In this document: positions 41,486 through 49,631 of the stretch, one piece after another
Layout: each line of letters begins with the position of its first letter
Position numbering within the stretch: the first letter of the stretch is position 1
Source: PALSA-693 sp963781155
GTDB lineage: Bacteria > Actinomycetota > Acidimicrobiia > Acidimicrobiales > Palsa-688
Reading direction: 5' to 3'
NCBI GenBank assembly: GCA_963781155.1
Contig: CAWAEC010000011.1
Coordinates: 744,001-808,000, forward strand
DNA: 64,000 nucleotides
Notes under the pieces: generated by a model
Databases searched by the model: none
The model's input: the letters and a program-made list of their open reading frames with translations, nothing else
Told to the model about the DNA's origin: nothing
Made by a program: the position numbers and the translations under genes

Positions 41486-42517
41486 TCAGCCGAAGAACAC
41501 CTCGGCCACGCCATGCAGCAGTTCGGGGTCCACGGTCTTCAGCGTGGCCAGGGCATCCGACAAGGGCACCCGCACGATGTGATTGGCCTGTAGCGCGACC
41601 ATCTGGCCGAAGGCCCGGTCGTGCACGGCATCGATGGCCGCGATGCCGAAGCGGGTCGCCAGGACACGGTCGAAGGCGGTCGGGGTGCCGCCGCGCTGGA
41701 TGTGCCCCAGCATGGTGACTCGCGTTTCGAAACCGGTGCGGGCCTCGATCTCCGTGGCCAGAACATTGGCAATTCCCCCCAGGCGCACGTGCCCGAACTG
41801 ATCGAGCTCCCGGGAAGCCACCGCTATCGTTCCCGCCACCGGAACGGCCCCCTCCGCCACGACCACGATCGATGCGAATCGGCCTTTGGCGTGACGGGCT
41901 TTGAGATTCCGGCACACCTCGTCGATATCGAACGGCTCTTCTGGTACCAGGATCTCGGCCGCGCCGCCGGCGATCCCGGCGTAGGTAGCAATCCAGCCCG
42001 CGTGCCGCCCCATCACCTCGCAGACGATGATGCGGTCGTGGGACTCCGCCGTGGTGTGCAGCCGGTCGATGGCGTCGGTCGCGATCTGGACGGCGGTGTG
42101 AAATCCGAAGGTGACCTCGGTCGCCGACAGGTCGTTGTCAATCGTCTTGGGCACCCCGACGACGGCGACACCCTCACCAACCAACTTGTTGGCCACCCCG
42201 AGCGTGTCTTCCCCGCCGATGGCCACCAGGGCGTCGATGCGTTGCCGGCGCAGAGTGTCGAGCGCCTTGGCCGGACCTCCGTCGATCTTGTACGGATTGG
42301 TCCACGACGTTCCGAGGATCGTGCCGCCCCGGGGCAGGATCCCCCGGCACCGCTCGACATCGAGGGACATGGTGCGATCCTCGATAACGCCTCGCCATCC
42401 GTCCAGAAAACCGACGAACTCGTCGTCGTAGCCGACCTCGCCTCGGCGCACGACTGCCCGTATGACCGCATTCAGCCCCGGGCAATCACCGCCACCGGTG
42501 AGCACACCAACTCGCAT
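41486..42517 (-). CDS. pfp: 6-phosphofructokinase, pyrophosphate-dependent type
   Basis: PfkA-family protein of 343 residues. N-terminal VGVLTGGGDCPGLNAVIR, then AIGGEDTLGVANKL, VGVPKTIDNDLSATE with the catalytic Asp, and GRHAGWIATYAG, LGHIQRGGTPTAFDR. The donor-selecting residues are Asp104 (GGEDT) and Lys124 (PKTIDND). In ATP-using enzymes both are Gly, while Asp and Lys mark pyrophosphate-using ones such as that of Amycolatopsis methanolica. The enzyme should therefore interconvert fructose 6-phosphate and fructose 1,6-bisphosphate with PPi, reversibly. ATG 42517 has GAGGAGA upstream. The donor call is inference from known residue rules. Confidence 0.9.
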   Translation of the reverse strand: MRVGVLTGGGDCPGLNAVIRAVVRRGEVGYDDEFVGFLDGWRGVIEDRTMSLDVERCRGILPRGGTILGTSWTNPYKIDGGPAKALDTLRRQRIDALVAIGGEDTLGVANKLVGEGVAVVGVPKTIDNDLSATEVTFGFHTAVQIATDAIDRLHTTAESHDRIIVCEVMGRHAGWIATYAGIAGGAAEILVPEEPFDIDEVCRNLKARHAKGRFASIVVVAEGAVPVAGTIAVASRELDQFGHVRLGGIANVLATEIEARTGFETRVTMLGHIQRGGTPTAFDRVLATRFGIAAIDAVHDRAFGQMVALQANHIVRVPLSDALATLKTVDPELLHGVAEVFFG

Positions 42518-42528
42518 CGGGCGTCTCC

Positions 42529-42570
42529 TCACTCCTGCTGGCTCACTCCTGCTGGCTCACTCCGGGTGGC
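42529..42570. repeat. Three tandem 14-bp units upstream of the phosphofructokinase gene
   Basis: TCACTCCTGCTGGC at 42529-42542 and 42543-42556, then TCACTCCGGGTGGC at 42557-42570. They lie in the 165-base gap between nrdR and the phosphofructokinase start, just upstream of its ribosome site. No other element is clear in this gap. Confidence 0.8.
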
Positions 42571-42682
42571 CCGAGCCATTCCCGCTCACTCCAGCCCACA
42601 CCTTCCTGCCGGCTCACAGTCGCCGGCTTGGCCAGCCGGCCGGCCTCCTCGTCGCGAACGCTACACGGGGTCACTCGGGTTC

Positions 42683-43165
42683 CTAGACCCGGGGAGCACT
42701 ATGGCGCTTGGGTTCGGTTGCTTTGGTCAGCAGCCCTGCCTCTCGTTCGAAGTCGACTGCCCCCGAGAAGCCCTTGTACACGCTGGCGAACCGGAGGTAC
42801 GTGACCTCGTCGACCGGCCGCAGACGATCCAGGATGGCCAAGCCGATCTCTTGCGAGCTGATCTCGTGCCCGCGCAGGCGGAGCTCCTCCTCGACGTCGC
42901 CGGCGAGCAACTCCATGTCCTCGCTGGTAACTGGACGGTTCTTGGCCGCAGCCGTCACGCCGGCGATGACTTTGGACCGATCAAATGGCTCGCGCTGTCC
43001 GGAACGCTTGACGACGACGAAGGGGACTTCCTCGAGGCGCTCGTAGGTCGTGAATCGCGCTCCGCACCCCAGACATTCCCTTCGGCGGCGGATAGCGCTG
43101 CCTTCTTCCGAGGAGCGCGAGTCGACAACCTTGTCGTCAAGGCTCGAGCACTGCGGACACCGCAC
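42683..43165 (-). CDS. nrdR: Transcriptional repressor NrdR
   Basis: Protein of about 160 residues. An N-terminal zinc ribbon has CPQC and CLGC (Cys 3, 6, 31, 34) with DDKVVDSRSSEEGSAIRRRR, then an ATP-cone domain starting VVVKRSGQREPFDRSKVIAGV. NrdR senses ATP/dATP and represses ribonucleotide reductase genes through NrdR boxes. The GTG at 43165 is chosen because the family starts one residue before RCPxC; longer starts up to GTG 43210 exist. The order nrdR, LysM protein, lexA is the same as in mycobacteria. Confidence 0.94.
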   Translation of the reverse strand: MRCPQCSSLDDKVVDSRSSEEGSAIRRRRECLGCGARFTTYERLEEVPFVVVKRSGQREPFDRSKVIAGVTAAAKNRPVTSEDMELLAGDVEEELRLRGHEISSQEIGLAILDRLRPVDEVTYLRFASVYKGFSGAVDFEREAGLLTKATEPKRHSAPRV

Positions 43166-43267
43166 GTCTTCGAATGTATCCCCCTCCCGGCCGAATTCGA
43201 GCCGGGCCACGGTCGGATGTCAGTCGGAGAGGACGGAGAAGTCAGGCGGCGATCGCCCGGGCGGCAG

Positions 43268-43708
43268 TCAGCGGGCGGGGATGACCACCGTCTCTCCGGG
43301 GTAGAGGTCCGTGCTGCCCACCTCGGCGGCTAAGCGGTCCACGAGTGGGCGGACATCGTGGCCGGGGCGCACCGCCTCGGCGATCGACCACAGGGTGTCA
43401 CCGGGGCGGACGATCCACACCCGCGTGTCGGCCGGTACGGGATGCCCGATCACCCCGACACGGCCAGGCGCACCGGTGGTGGCGAGGGGTCCACCACCGG
43501 TGCGACCCAGGGCCGCCCGGGCGCCCAACCAGGTGCAGAGGACAATCATCGTGGTCAGAGCAGCGACCGCAAGACGCCGGCGGCGCAGTACCCGCTGACG
43601 TCGACGCAGGGCGGATGGGGATCGCAGAGTCGCTGCGATGCGCGGCAGAGGGCTCCTGCGGCGCGACCTCAAATGTCCCGGCGAACCGCCGACGTACCGT
43701 CGGGTCAT
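43268..43708 (-). CDS. LysM-domain single-pass membrane protein, ChiZ-like by position
   Basis: Protein of 146 residues. A strongly basic cytoplasmic N-terminus (ALRRRQRVLRRRRLAV) leads into one membrane helix (AALTTMIVLCTWLGARAAL), a short linker and a C-terminal LysM-type domain (VWIVRPGDTLWSIAEAV and LYPGETVVIPAR). Its position, divergent from lexA and next to nrdR, matches the mycobacterial SOS-induced protein Rv2719c (ChiZ), which affects FtsZ-ring assembly. An analogous role as an SOS division inhibitor is inference. ATG 43708 lacks a strong ribosome site. Confidence 0.78.
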   Translation of the reverse strand: MTRRYVGGSPGHLRSRRRSPLPRIAATLRSPSALRRRQRVLRRRRLAVAALTTMIVLCTWLGARAALGRTGGGPLATTGAPGRVGVIGHPVPADTRVWIVRPGDTLWSIAEAVRPGHDVRPLVDRLAAEVGSTDLYPGETVVIPAR

Positions 43709-44003
43709 ACCGGACAGGGACGGTCCGCTTGACGGGCTGCCCGAGGGGCTGCCGGAGGGGCTGCCGGACCGGCCGCCGGCACCGCAGGACCGGTCGGGCC
43801 CGCATCAGGCCTCGTCCGGGACGCGGGCAGCGTGCTCGCCGTAAAAGGCGGTCGGGAGAGGGGAGATTGGGCATGTCGGCGAGGAGGGTCACCGTGGGGT
43901 CTCCAGCGTGAACGATGGGATGTGATCGGCTCGGACGAGGAGCGATGGAACAGGTGTTCGCCCCATCCCACCACGAACACCCGTTCGTTGTCAACGGCGA
44001 GAT
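43709..44003. other. Intergenic stretch between the LysM gene and the lexA control region
   Basis: About 300 bases without a supportable gene. It holds a short GC-rich direct repeat, with GGGGCTGCC recurring around 43735-43770 on the plus strand, which could also be part of the LysM mRNA leader. Nothing else stands out until the SOS box at 44004. Confidence 0.5.
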
Positions 44004-44044
44004 CGAACAAATGTTTGCATCCACGAGGTCGTGTCGGCTACGAT
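44004..44044 (+). promoter_or_regulatory. SOS box and promoter of lexA
   Basis: CGAACAAATGTTTG at 44004-44017 fits the Gram-positive LexA box CGAACNNNNGTTCG with one change in the second half. It overlaps a possible -35 (TTGCAT, 44015-44020), followed after 18 bases by a -10 box TACGAT (44039-44044). LexA binding would block its own transcription and could also act on the divergent LysM gene. Confidence 0.8.
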
Positions 44045-44088
44045 GAAATGGCGCGAGGGATCGCCAGATCCGCCCGCAGGAGGTCACC

Positions 44089-44724
44089 GTGATCGACACT
44101 GAGCTCACTGGCAAGCGGCGAGAGATCCTTGACTTCATCGCGACCCAATTACGCGAACGGGGTTACCCGCCGTCAGTCCGGGAAATCGGCGAGGCAGTGG
44201 GGCTGACCTCGTCGTCGACCGTGCACACGCATCTGACGACCCTGCAGCGCCAGGGCTACCTGCGGCGCGATCCGACCAAGCCGCGGGCGATCGAAGTTCG
44301 CTACGACACGAACTCGGGTATCGCGATCGATCGGCGACCGGCACGGCATGTTCCCCTCGTCGGGGAGGTCGCCGCCGGCACCGATGTGCTGGCGGAGCAA
44401 AACATCGAGGAGCTGCAGCCTTTGCCGGAGGATTTCACCGGGTTGGGCCAGTTGTTTATGTTGCGGGTGCGTGGTGATTCGATGATCGACGCGGGCATCC
44501 TCCACGGTGATTACGTCGTCGTGCGCCAGCAAAACGAAGCAGAAAAGGGCGATGTTGTCGTCGCCGGAATCCCCGGCGGCGAAGCAACCGTCAAGACGTT
44601 CAGCCGCCGCGGCAACAAGGTCATATTGACGCCCGCCAATCCGACCATGGCACCGATGACGTTTGCTTCAGACGAGGTCGACGTGTACGGCAAGGTGGTG
44701 ACGATCCTCCGCCGTTTGGAGTAA
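44089..44724 (+). CDS. lexA: SOS repressor LexA
   Basis: Protein of 211 residues. The N-terminal winged helix DNA-binding domain reads KRREILDFIATQLRERGYPP, SVREIGEAVGLTSSSTVHTH. The self-cleavage site is Ala96-Gly97 in VGEVAAGTDV, with the catalytic Ser131 in RVRGDSMIDAGI and Lys169 in GGEATVKTF. GTG 44089 has AGGAGGT at perfect distance. The gene has its own SOS box upstream, so it is autoregulated. recA, also with a box, is in the same window. Confidence 0.97.
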   Translation: MIDTELTGKRREILDFIATQLRERGYPPSVREIGEAVGLTSSSTVHTHLTTLQRQGYLRRDPTKPRAIEVRYDTNSGIAIDRRPARHVPLVGEVAAGTDVLAEQNIEELQPLPEDFTGLGQLFMLRVRGDSMIDAGILHGDYVVVRQQNEAEKGDVVVAGIPGGEATVKTFSRRGNKVILTPANPTMAPMTFASDEVDVYGKVVTILRRLE

Positions 44725-44864
44725 GCGCGGCAGGCCTTGCGCCGGTCCTCTCCCCGGCGGGATGTGACGGCGGCGCAAGTGGCGTGAGCTAGCTCGGGCA
44801 TCGTGGGATCCCTGCCGGCGCGTGAATGAAGTGGCCTGGTATCGCGTCCGGGATTTGGCGACCG

Positions 44865-45929
44865 TCAGGCCTGGCCCGTCAGCAGGCCCGACAGCGCCTG
44901 GTAGACGCGCTGTACGTTCGCCCGCTCGAGGCGCTCGTCGGCGGTGTGGGCCAGCTCGGGATCACCGGGGCCGAAGTTCACGGCCGGGATCCCCCGCTCA
45001 GCAAAGAACGCCACATCCGTCCACCCCAGTTTGGCCTTTGGCCCCGCCCCCGTCGCCTGCAAGAGCGCCTTCAGCACCGGATGGCCAAGCGACGGCGCGG
45101 CCGCGGGCTGCGCCTCAATGACCCGAACCCGATCACGTTTCGCGTCCAGGAACGGTTCCAGCCAACCGCGCAGCGCAGCCTCCGCGCCGGCGGGATCCCG
45201 GTCCGGGGCGAAGCGGTGATTGAGGGTCAGCGCGGCTCGGTCGGGAACGACGTTGGCCGCAACTCCTGCGTTCAGGCCGACGGCCTGCAGCGCCTCCCGG
45301 TACTGGCAGCCATCGATCACCGGCTGGCGAGGCGTGTACGCGGTCAGCCCATCCAGCAGCGGGGCCAGCCGGTGGATGGCGTTGACGCCCATCCAGGGCC
45401 GGGCCGAGTGCGCCCGCGTTCCGCCGACCTCCACCTCGAGCTTGATGACCCCCTGGCACCCGGCCTCGACCAGCGCCCCCGTCGGCTCTCCGAGCACGGC
45501 CGCGTCGGCTTGCAGCAGCTCCGGCGCCGCCTTCGCGATGGTCAACAGTCCGTTGTGTTCTCGGGCCACTTCCTCACTCGCGTAGAACACGTAGGTGACA
45601 TCCATGACGGGCTCGGCCAACCCGGCCGCCAGCTCGAGCATCACTGCCAGGCCGCCCTTCATGTCGGCGGCCCCGAGCCCCCAAAGGGTCTCGCCCTCCA
45701 GGCGCGGCCTCGCGTTCCCGTTCTCCGGGACCGTGTCCAGATGGCCGGCCAATACGACACGACTCCCGCGACCGAGCTCCGTGCGGCCGACGACGTTGGC
45801 GCCTATCCGTTCAACGCGGAGGCTGGACCGGCCCCGTAGGTCCGACTCGATATGGTCGGCCAGGGCGGCCTCCTGACCGCTCAGGGAGGGGATCGCCACC
45901 AGCTCAGCCGTGCGGGCCAGCAGGTCCAT
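44865..45929 (-). CDS. dapE: Succinyl-diaminopimelate desuccinylase
   Basis: M20 metallopeptidase of 354 residues. Zinc ligands and catalytic residues: VLAGHLDTVPENGN, LWGLGAADMKGGLAVML, YASEEVAREHNGL and AAVLGEPTGALVEAGCQG. The dimerisation domain starts with GTRAHSARPWMGVNAIHRL. The enzyme hydrolyses N-succinyl-LL-DAP to LL-DAP in the succinylase branch of lysine/meso-DAP synthesis. Its start is 8 bases after the dapD stop, so the two form an operon; dapC and dapF are nearby. The stop converges on lexA. Confidence 0.93.
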   Translation of the reverse strand: MDLLARTAELVAIPSLSGQEAALADHIESDLRGRSSLRVERIGANVVGRTELGRGSRVVLAGHLDTVPENGNARPRLEGETLWGLGAADMKGGLAVMLELAAGLAEPVMDVTYVFYASEEVAREHNGLLTIAKAAPELLQADAAVLGEPTGALVEAGCQGVIKLEVEVGGTRAHSARPWMGVNAIHRLAPLLDGLTAYTPRQPVIDGCQYREALQAVGLNAGVAANVVPDRAALTLNHRFAPDRDPAGAEAALRGWLEPFLDAKRDRVRVIEAQPAAAPSLGHPVLKALLQATGAGPKAKLGWTDVAFFAERGIPAVNFGPGDPELAHTADERLERANVQRVYQALSGLLTGQA

Positions 45930-45937
45930 GCCAGACT

Positions 45938-46762
45938 TCAGAGGGTGCCGCCGTGTTGGCGCAGAATGTCGTTGAGCCGGGATTTGTCGTGGCGCTCACC
46001 GGGTTCCAGCCGGCGGATGATCAGGACACAGGGCAGGCCGAACTCACCGCCGGGATACGTCCGGGGCCGGGTGCCGCTCACGGCCACGCACCACGGAGGA
46101 ACGACGCCCCGGGCCAGCTCCTCACCGGTTTCGACGTCGATTACAGGGATGGTGGCACTCAGGATGCACCCCGCCCCGAGCACAGCACCGTCGCCGACCC
46201 GGGCACCCTCGACGACCATGCTCCGGCTGCCGATGTAGCACTCATCGCCAACGAAGACCGGTACGGCCTGGGGTGGTTCGAGGACCCCACCGATGCCGAC
46301 TCCGCCGGAGAGGTGCGTATTGCGCCCGACCTGCGCGCAACTCCCGACCGTGGCCCACGTGTCGACCATGGTGCCGCCGCCGACCCGGGCTCCGATGTTG
46401 ACGTAGCTCGGCATGAGGATCACGCCAGGCTCGAGATAACTCCCCCAGCGGGCCGATGCGCCCGGTACCACCCGTACCCCTGCGGCCGCGAAACCGTGCT
46501 TCAACGGCAACCGGTCGACGTACTCGAATGGGCCGGCCTCGCTGACAGTGAGATCCGAGACGCGGAAAGCGAGCAGCACCGCCAGCTTGCACCACTCGTG
46601 CACGATCGGTGCACCGTCCGGCCCGAGCTCCGCCACCCGGGTTTCACCCCGATCCAGCAGGTCGACGGCCGCGCGGACCACGTCCCTCGCGCCGGCATCC
46701 GAGGGTTGCAGCGTGTCCCGCTGCTCCCACAGTTCGCGGATCTGCGATTCGAGATCGGCCAT
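45938..46762 (-). CDS. dapD: Tetrahydrodipicolinate N-succinyltransferase
   Basis: Trimeric left-handed beta-helix acyltransferase of 274 residues. The N-terminal helical domain starts MADLESQIRELWEQRDTLQ. The hexapeptide region includes ILMPSYVNIGARVGGGTMVD, WATVGSCAQVGRNTHLSGG, GIGGVLEPPQAVPV and CYIGSRSMVVEGARVGDGAV. It transfers succinate from succinyl-CoA to tetrahydrodipicolinate. ATG 46762 is preceded by TAGCGT eight bases upstream, so the mRNA may have almost no leader. It leads into dapE. Confidence 0.94.
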   Translation of the reverse strand: MADLESQIRELWEQRDTLQPSDAGARDVVRAAVDLLDRGETRVAELGPDGAPIVHEWCKLAVLLAFRVSDLTVSEAGPFEYVDRLPLKHGFAAAGVRVVPGASARWGSYLEPGVILMPSYVNIGARVGGGTMVDTWATVGSCAQVGRNTHLSGGVGIGGVLEPPQAVPVFVGDECYIGSRSMVVEGARVGDGAVLGAGCILSATIPVIDVETGEELARGVVPPWCVAVSGTRPRTYPGGEFGLPCVLIIRRLEPGERHDKSRLNDILRQHGGTL

Positions 46763-46866
46763 CGCGGGCGACGCTACCCCAATCGCGTCCCCGTCCAGGT
46801 CCCACCGGATTCGACGCCCAGATATCGGCGAAGGCAACCGGTCAGGAGGTGTGAAAGAATTGTCGG

Positions 46867-47214
46867 GTGGATCTCAACCACCTCAATCTGAGAGTGGCTG
46901 ACCCGGGGCAGGCACGAGCGTTCTACGAGCGGTGGTTTGGGTTCCGGGAGAAATTTTCCGAGGAGGGCGCTGTGTTCCTCACCAACGACCATCGTTTCCT
47001 GCTCGCCCTGTTTCCCTCCGAGAGCGCCGGAACCATCCCGCCGGGCTACCACTTCGGGTTCAACCTGGAGGACCCAGCCGACGTTCGTCGCATGCATCAG
47101 GCGATGGCCGAGCACGGCGGTGACCCGGGGGAGCTACAGGAGTGGGAGGACTACGTCACTTTCCGGTGCCACGATCTCGACGGTCATGAAGTAGAGGTCT
47201 TCTGGGAGCCCTGA
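46867..47214 (+). CDS. VOC superfamily protein (glyoxalase/fosfomycin-resistance fold)
   Basis: Protein of 115 residues with paired beta-alpha-beta-beta-beta modules. Visible: LNHLNLRVADPGQARAFYER with the first metal His, WFGFREKF, FGFNLEDPADVRRMHQAM, and DLDGHEVEVFWEP with the last metal Glu. This superfamily includes glyoxalases, dioxygenases and thiol transferases; the substrate is not deducible. GTG 46867 is the only reasonable start, though the good GGAGG lies unusually far (about 17 bases) upstream. It sits alone on the plus strand between dapD and dapC. Confidence 0.82.
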   Translation: MDLNHLNLRVADPGQARAFYERWFGFREKFSEEGAVFLTNDHRFLLALFPSESAGTIPPGYHFGFNLEDPADVRRMHQAMAEHGGDPGELQEWEDYVTFRCHDLDGHEVEVFWEP

Positions 47215-47223
47215 TGGCCCCGG

Positions 47224-48369
47224 TCACACGCCCAGGCGCTGGGCCACCAGGTCGATCCGCTCGACGGGAGCGACCATCGCCATTCTGACGTGGCCGGCAC
47301 CAGCCTGGCCGTAGATGGCGCCGGGCGAGACCAGCACGCCGGCGTGCCGGGCCAACCAGTTGGTCCACGCCCACCCGTCGCCCTCGGGGGCCGGCGCCCA
47401 CAGGTAGAACCCCCCGGCAGGCAGGCTGCACTCAACGCCGATGCCCGCCAGGATCTCACGGGTCCGGACCAGGCGCTCCCGGTAACGCTGCCGTTGGGAT
47501 TGCACATGGGTCGAGTCGCCGAGCGCGGCCGCGGCCGCGTGCTGGATGGGACCAGGCACCATAAAGCCGGCGTGCTTTCGGACCTCTCGCAAGTAGGAAA
47601 CGAGCTCCGGGTCTCCGCTGTACCACCCCACCCGCATGCCGGCCATGTTGGAGCGCTTCGAGAGCGAGTGCACCGCGACCACGCCGCCCAGGCCATCCGG
47701 GCCGGCGCCGTGACCAAGGATGGTTCGGGGCGGCCCGTCCCAGGTGTAGTCGACATAGCACTCGTCGCTAAAGACCAGAATCCCCCGCTCTCGACCCCAG
47801 CGGGCTGCCTCGGCCAGGTCGTCGAGGCCTCCAGCGGGGTTTCCCGGCGTGTTCACCCATAGCAGCAAGGCTCGGGCCGCGTCGGTCGGGTCGACCGCGG
47901 CCAGGTCGAGGCGCCAGGAGTCGTCGACGGGCACCTCCACGGCTCGCAGGCCGGCCAGTTGCGCTCCCATGGCGTAGGTCGGATAGGCGGCGGCGGGATA
48001 CAGCACGGTGTCGCGGCTGGGGTCGCGCAAGCGGCACCACTGGGGCACGCCGGCGACAAACTCTTTGGTGCCCACGCATACGGCGATGCCTTCGAGGGGA
48101 ACTTCGGCCAGCAGCGCGTCCTTTTCCCACTGATGGATCGCCTGCCGCAGCTCAATGGTGCCGATAGATGGCGGGTACCCGCGCACCGATCCGGTCGCAT
48201 CGGGTCCGGACACCGCCTGAGCCAGGGCTTCAACGACGGCTGCCGGCGGAGGGTCTGTCGGCGTGCCGATCGAAAGGTCGACGACGCCGCCAGGGAGTTT
48301 CGCGGCGGCGTCGCGAAGTCCGTCCAGGCGGTCGTAGGGGTACTCCGGAACTACGAACCCCGCCGTCAT
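47224..48369 (-). CDS. dapC: N-succinyldiaminopimelate aminotransferase
   Basis: Class I/II PLP aminotransferase of 381 residues. It starts EYPYDRLDGLRDAAAKLPGG, then VDLSIGTPTDPPP, NTPGNPAGGLDDL, VFSDECYVDYTWDG and the PLP lysine in VHSLSKRSNMAGMRVGWYSG. These features match the actinobacterial DapC group. It makes N-succinyl-LL-DAP from the keto acid and glutamate. With dapD, dapE and dapF in this window the succinylase branch is covered. The ATG overlaps the hflX stop (ATGA). Confidence 0.9.
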   Translation of the reverse strand: MTAGFVVPEYPYDRLDGLRDAAAKLPGGVVDLSIGTPTDPPPAAVVEALAQAVSGPDATGSVRGYPPSIGTIELRQAIHQWEKDALLAEVPLEGIAVCVGTKEFVAGVPQWCRLRDPSRDTVLYPAAAYPTYAMGAQLAGLRAVEVPVDDSWRLDLAAVDPTDAARALLLWVNTPGNPAGGLDDLAEAARWGRERGILVFSDECYVDYTWDGPPRTILGHGAGPDGLGGVVAVHSLSKRSNMAGMRVGWYSGDPELVSYLREVRKHAGFMVPGPIQHAAAAALGDSTHVQSQRQRYRERLVRTREILAGIGVECSLPAGGFYLWAPAPEGDGWAWTNWLARHAGVLVSPGAIYGQAGAGHVRMAMVAPVERIDLVAQRLGV

Positions 48370-49631
48370 GCCGGCTCCGCCACGAACTCCGCAAAACGCG
48401 ACGCTCCAACCCCGTCGACGCGCACCCTCAACCGGGCGGCCGTATCCTCGTGGGTCTCGACCAGGACCTCGCCTTCGCGGTGCACTGCCGCCAGTATGTC
48501 GCCCCGGTCGTAGGGAACCACCAGTTCGACCACTCGGGCCGTGGCCCGCAGCCGATCACCGATAGCGGCGAGCAAGGCCGGGATTCCCTCCCCGGTCAGG
48601 GCAGAGATGCAGACCGACCCGGGATGTCGGTCGGACAAGCGCTTGGCTTCGGTACTGACATCGCCCTTGTTGAACGCCAGCAGTTCCGGGACGGATCCGG
48701 CGCCGATCTCATCAAGGACCGAGCGCACCGCGTCGATTTGGGCGTCGGGGTCGGGACTGACGCTATCCACCACGTGGACCAGAAGATCCGACTCGGTGAC
48801 CACCTCGAGCGTGGACCGGAAGGCCTCGACCAGCTGGTGCGGCAGTTTGCGGACGAAGCCGACGGTGTCGGAGAGCAGTACGGCTTCGCCGCCGGGAAGG
48901 GTGAGTCGGCGGGTGCGCGGGTCCAAGGTGGCGAACAGGCGGTCCTCAACCAGCACTCCGGCATCGGTGAGCTGGTTGAGCAGTGTCGACTTGCCGGCGT
49001 TGGTGTACCCGACCAGGGAGACCGTAGCGAGGCGGCTTCGCCGTCGGGACTTGCGCTGCAGCCTGCGCTGCTCGGTAAGCCGGCGCAGGTCGCTCTCGAG
49101 CCGGGTCATGCGCCGTACCAGCCGCCGTCGATCGACTTCGAGCTGCGTCTCGCCCGGTCCTCTGGTGCCGATGCCGCCCGCCTGCTGTGACAGGGCCAGG
49201 CCCCGGCCCCGAAGGCGAGGCAGCCGGTAGCGGAGCTGCGCCAGTTCGACCTGGGCTTTGCCTTCCTGGGTGGAAGCGGTCTGAGCAAAGATGTCGAGGA
49301 TCACGGCAGTGCGGTCGATCGCCGTGCGGCCGAGGATCTTCTCGAGGTTGCGGGACTGGGCGGGGGTCAGCTCGTCGTCGAAGACGATCGTGTCGGCATC
49401 GACGGCCAGCGAGAGGTCCCGTAACTCTTCGGCCTTGCCCCGCCCGATGTAGGTGGCGGGATCCGGATGGTCGCGTCGCTGCACGACCCGGGCCGCCTCG
49501 TCGGCGCCGGCGGTATCGACGAGTAATGCCAGTTCATCGAGGTGAAGCTCGGTTTCCTCCTCGCGCTCGGGAGGGACGGTGACCCCGACGAGAACGATCT
49601 TCTCCCGAAAGCTGCGTTCGATGAGGCTCAT
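48366..49631 (-). CDS. hflX: Ribosome-associated GTPase HflX
   Basis: Protein of 421 residues. The N-terminal HflX domain (TYIGRGKAEELRDL and FDDELTPAQSRNLEKILG) includes the ATP-binding region, followed by a coiled coil and glycine-rich GGIGTRGPGETQLEVDRR. The G domain has G1 GYTNAGKSTLLNQL, G3 SDTVGFVRKLPHQ and G4 NKGD (usually NKxD, so conserved). HflX splits or rescues stalled ribosomes, notably after heat or antibiotic stress. Its ATG overlaps the dapF stop (ATGA), and its stop overlaps dapC. Confidence 0.95.
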   Translation of the reverse strand: MSLIERSFREKIVLVGVTVPPEREEETELHLDELALLVDTAGADEAARVVQRRDHPDPATYIGRGKAEELRDLSLAVDADTIVFDDELTPAQSRNLEKILGRTAIDRTAVILDIFAQTASTQEGKAQVELAQLRYRLPRLRGRGLALSQQAGGIGTRGPGETQLEVDRRRLVRRMTRLESDLRRLTEQRRLQRKSRRRSRLATVSLVGYTNAGKSTLLNQLTDAGVLVEDRLFATLDPRTRRLTLPGGEAVLLSDTVGFVRKLPHQLVEAFRSTLEVVTESDLLVHVVDSVSPDPDAQIDAVRSVLDEIGAGSVPELLAFNKGDVSTEAKRLSDRHPGSVCISALTGEGIPALLAAIGDRLRATARVVELVVPYDRGDILAAVHREGEVLVETHEDTAARLRVRVDGVGASRFAEFVAEPA

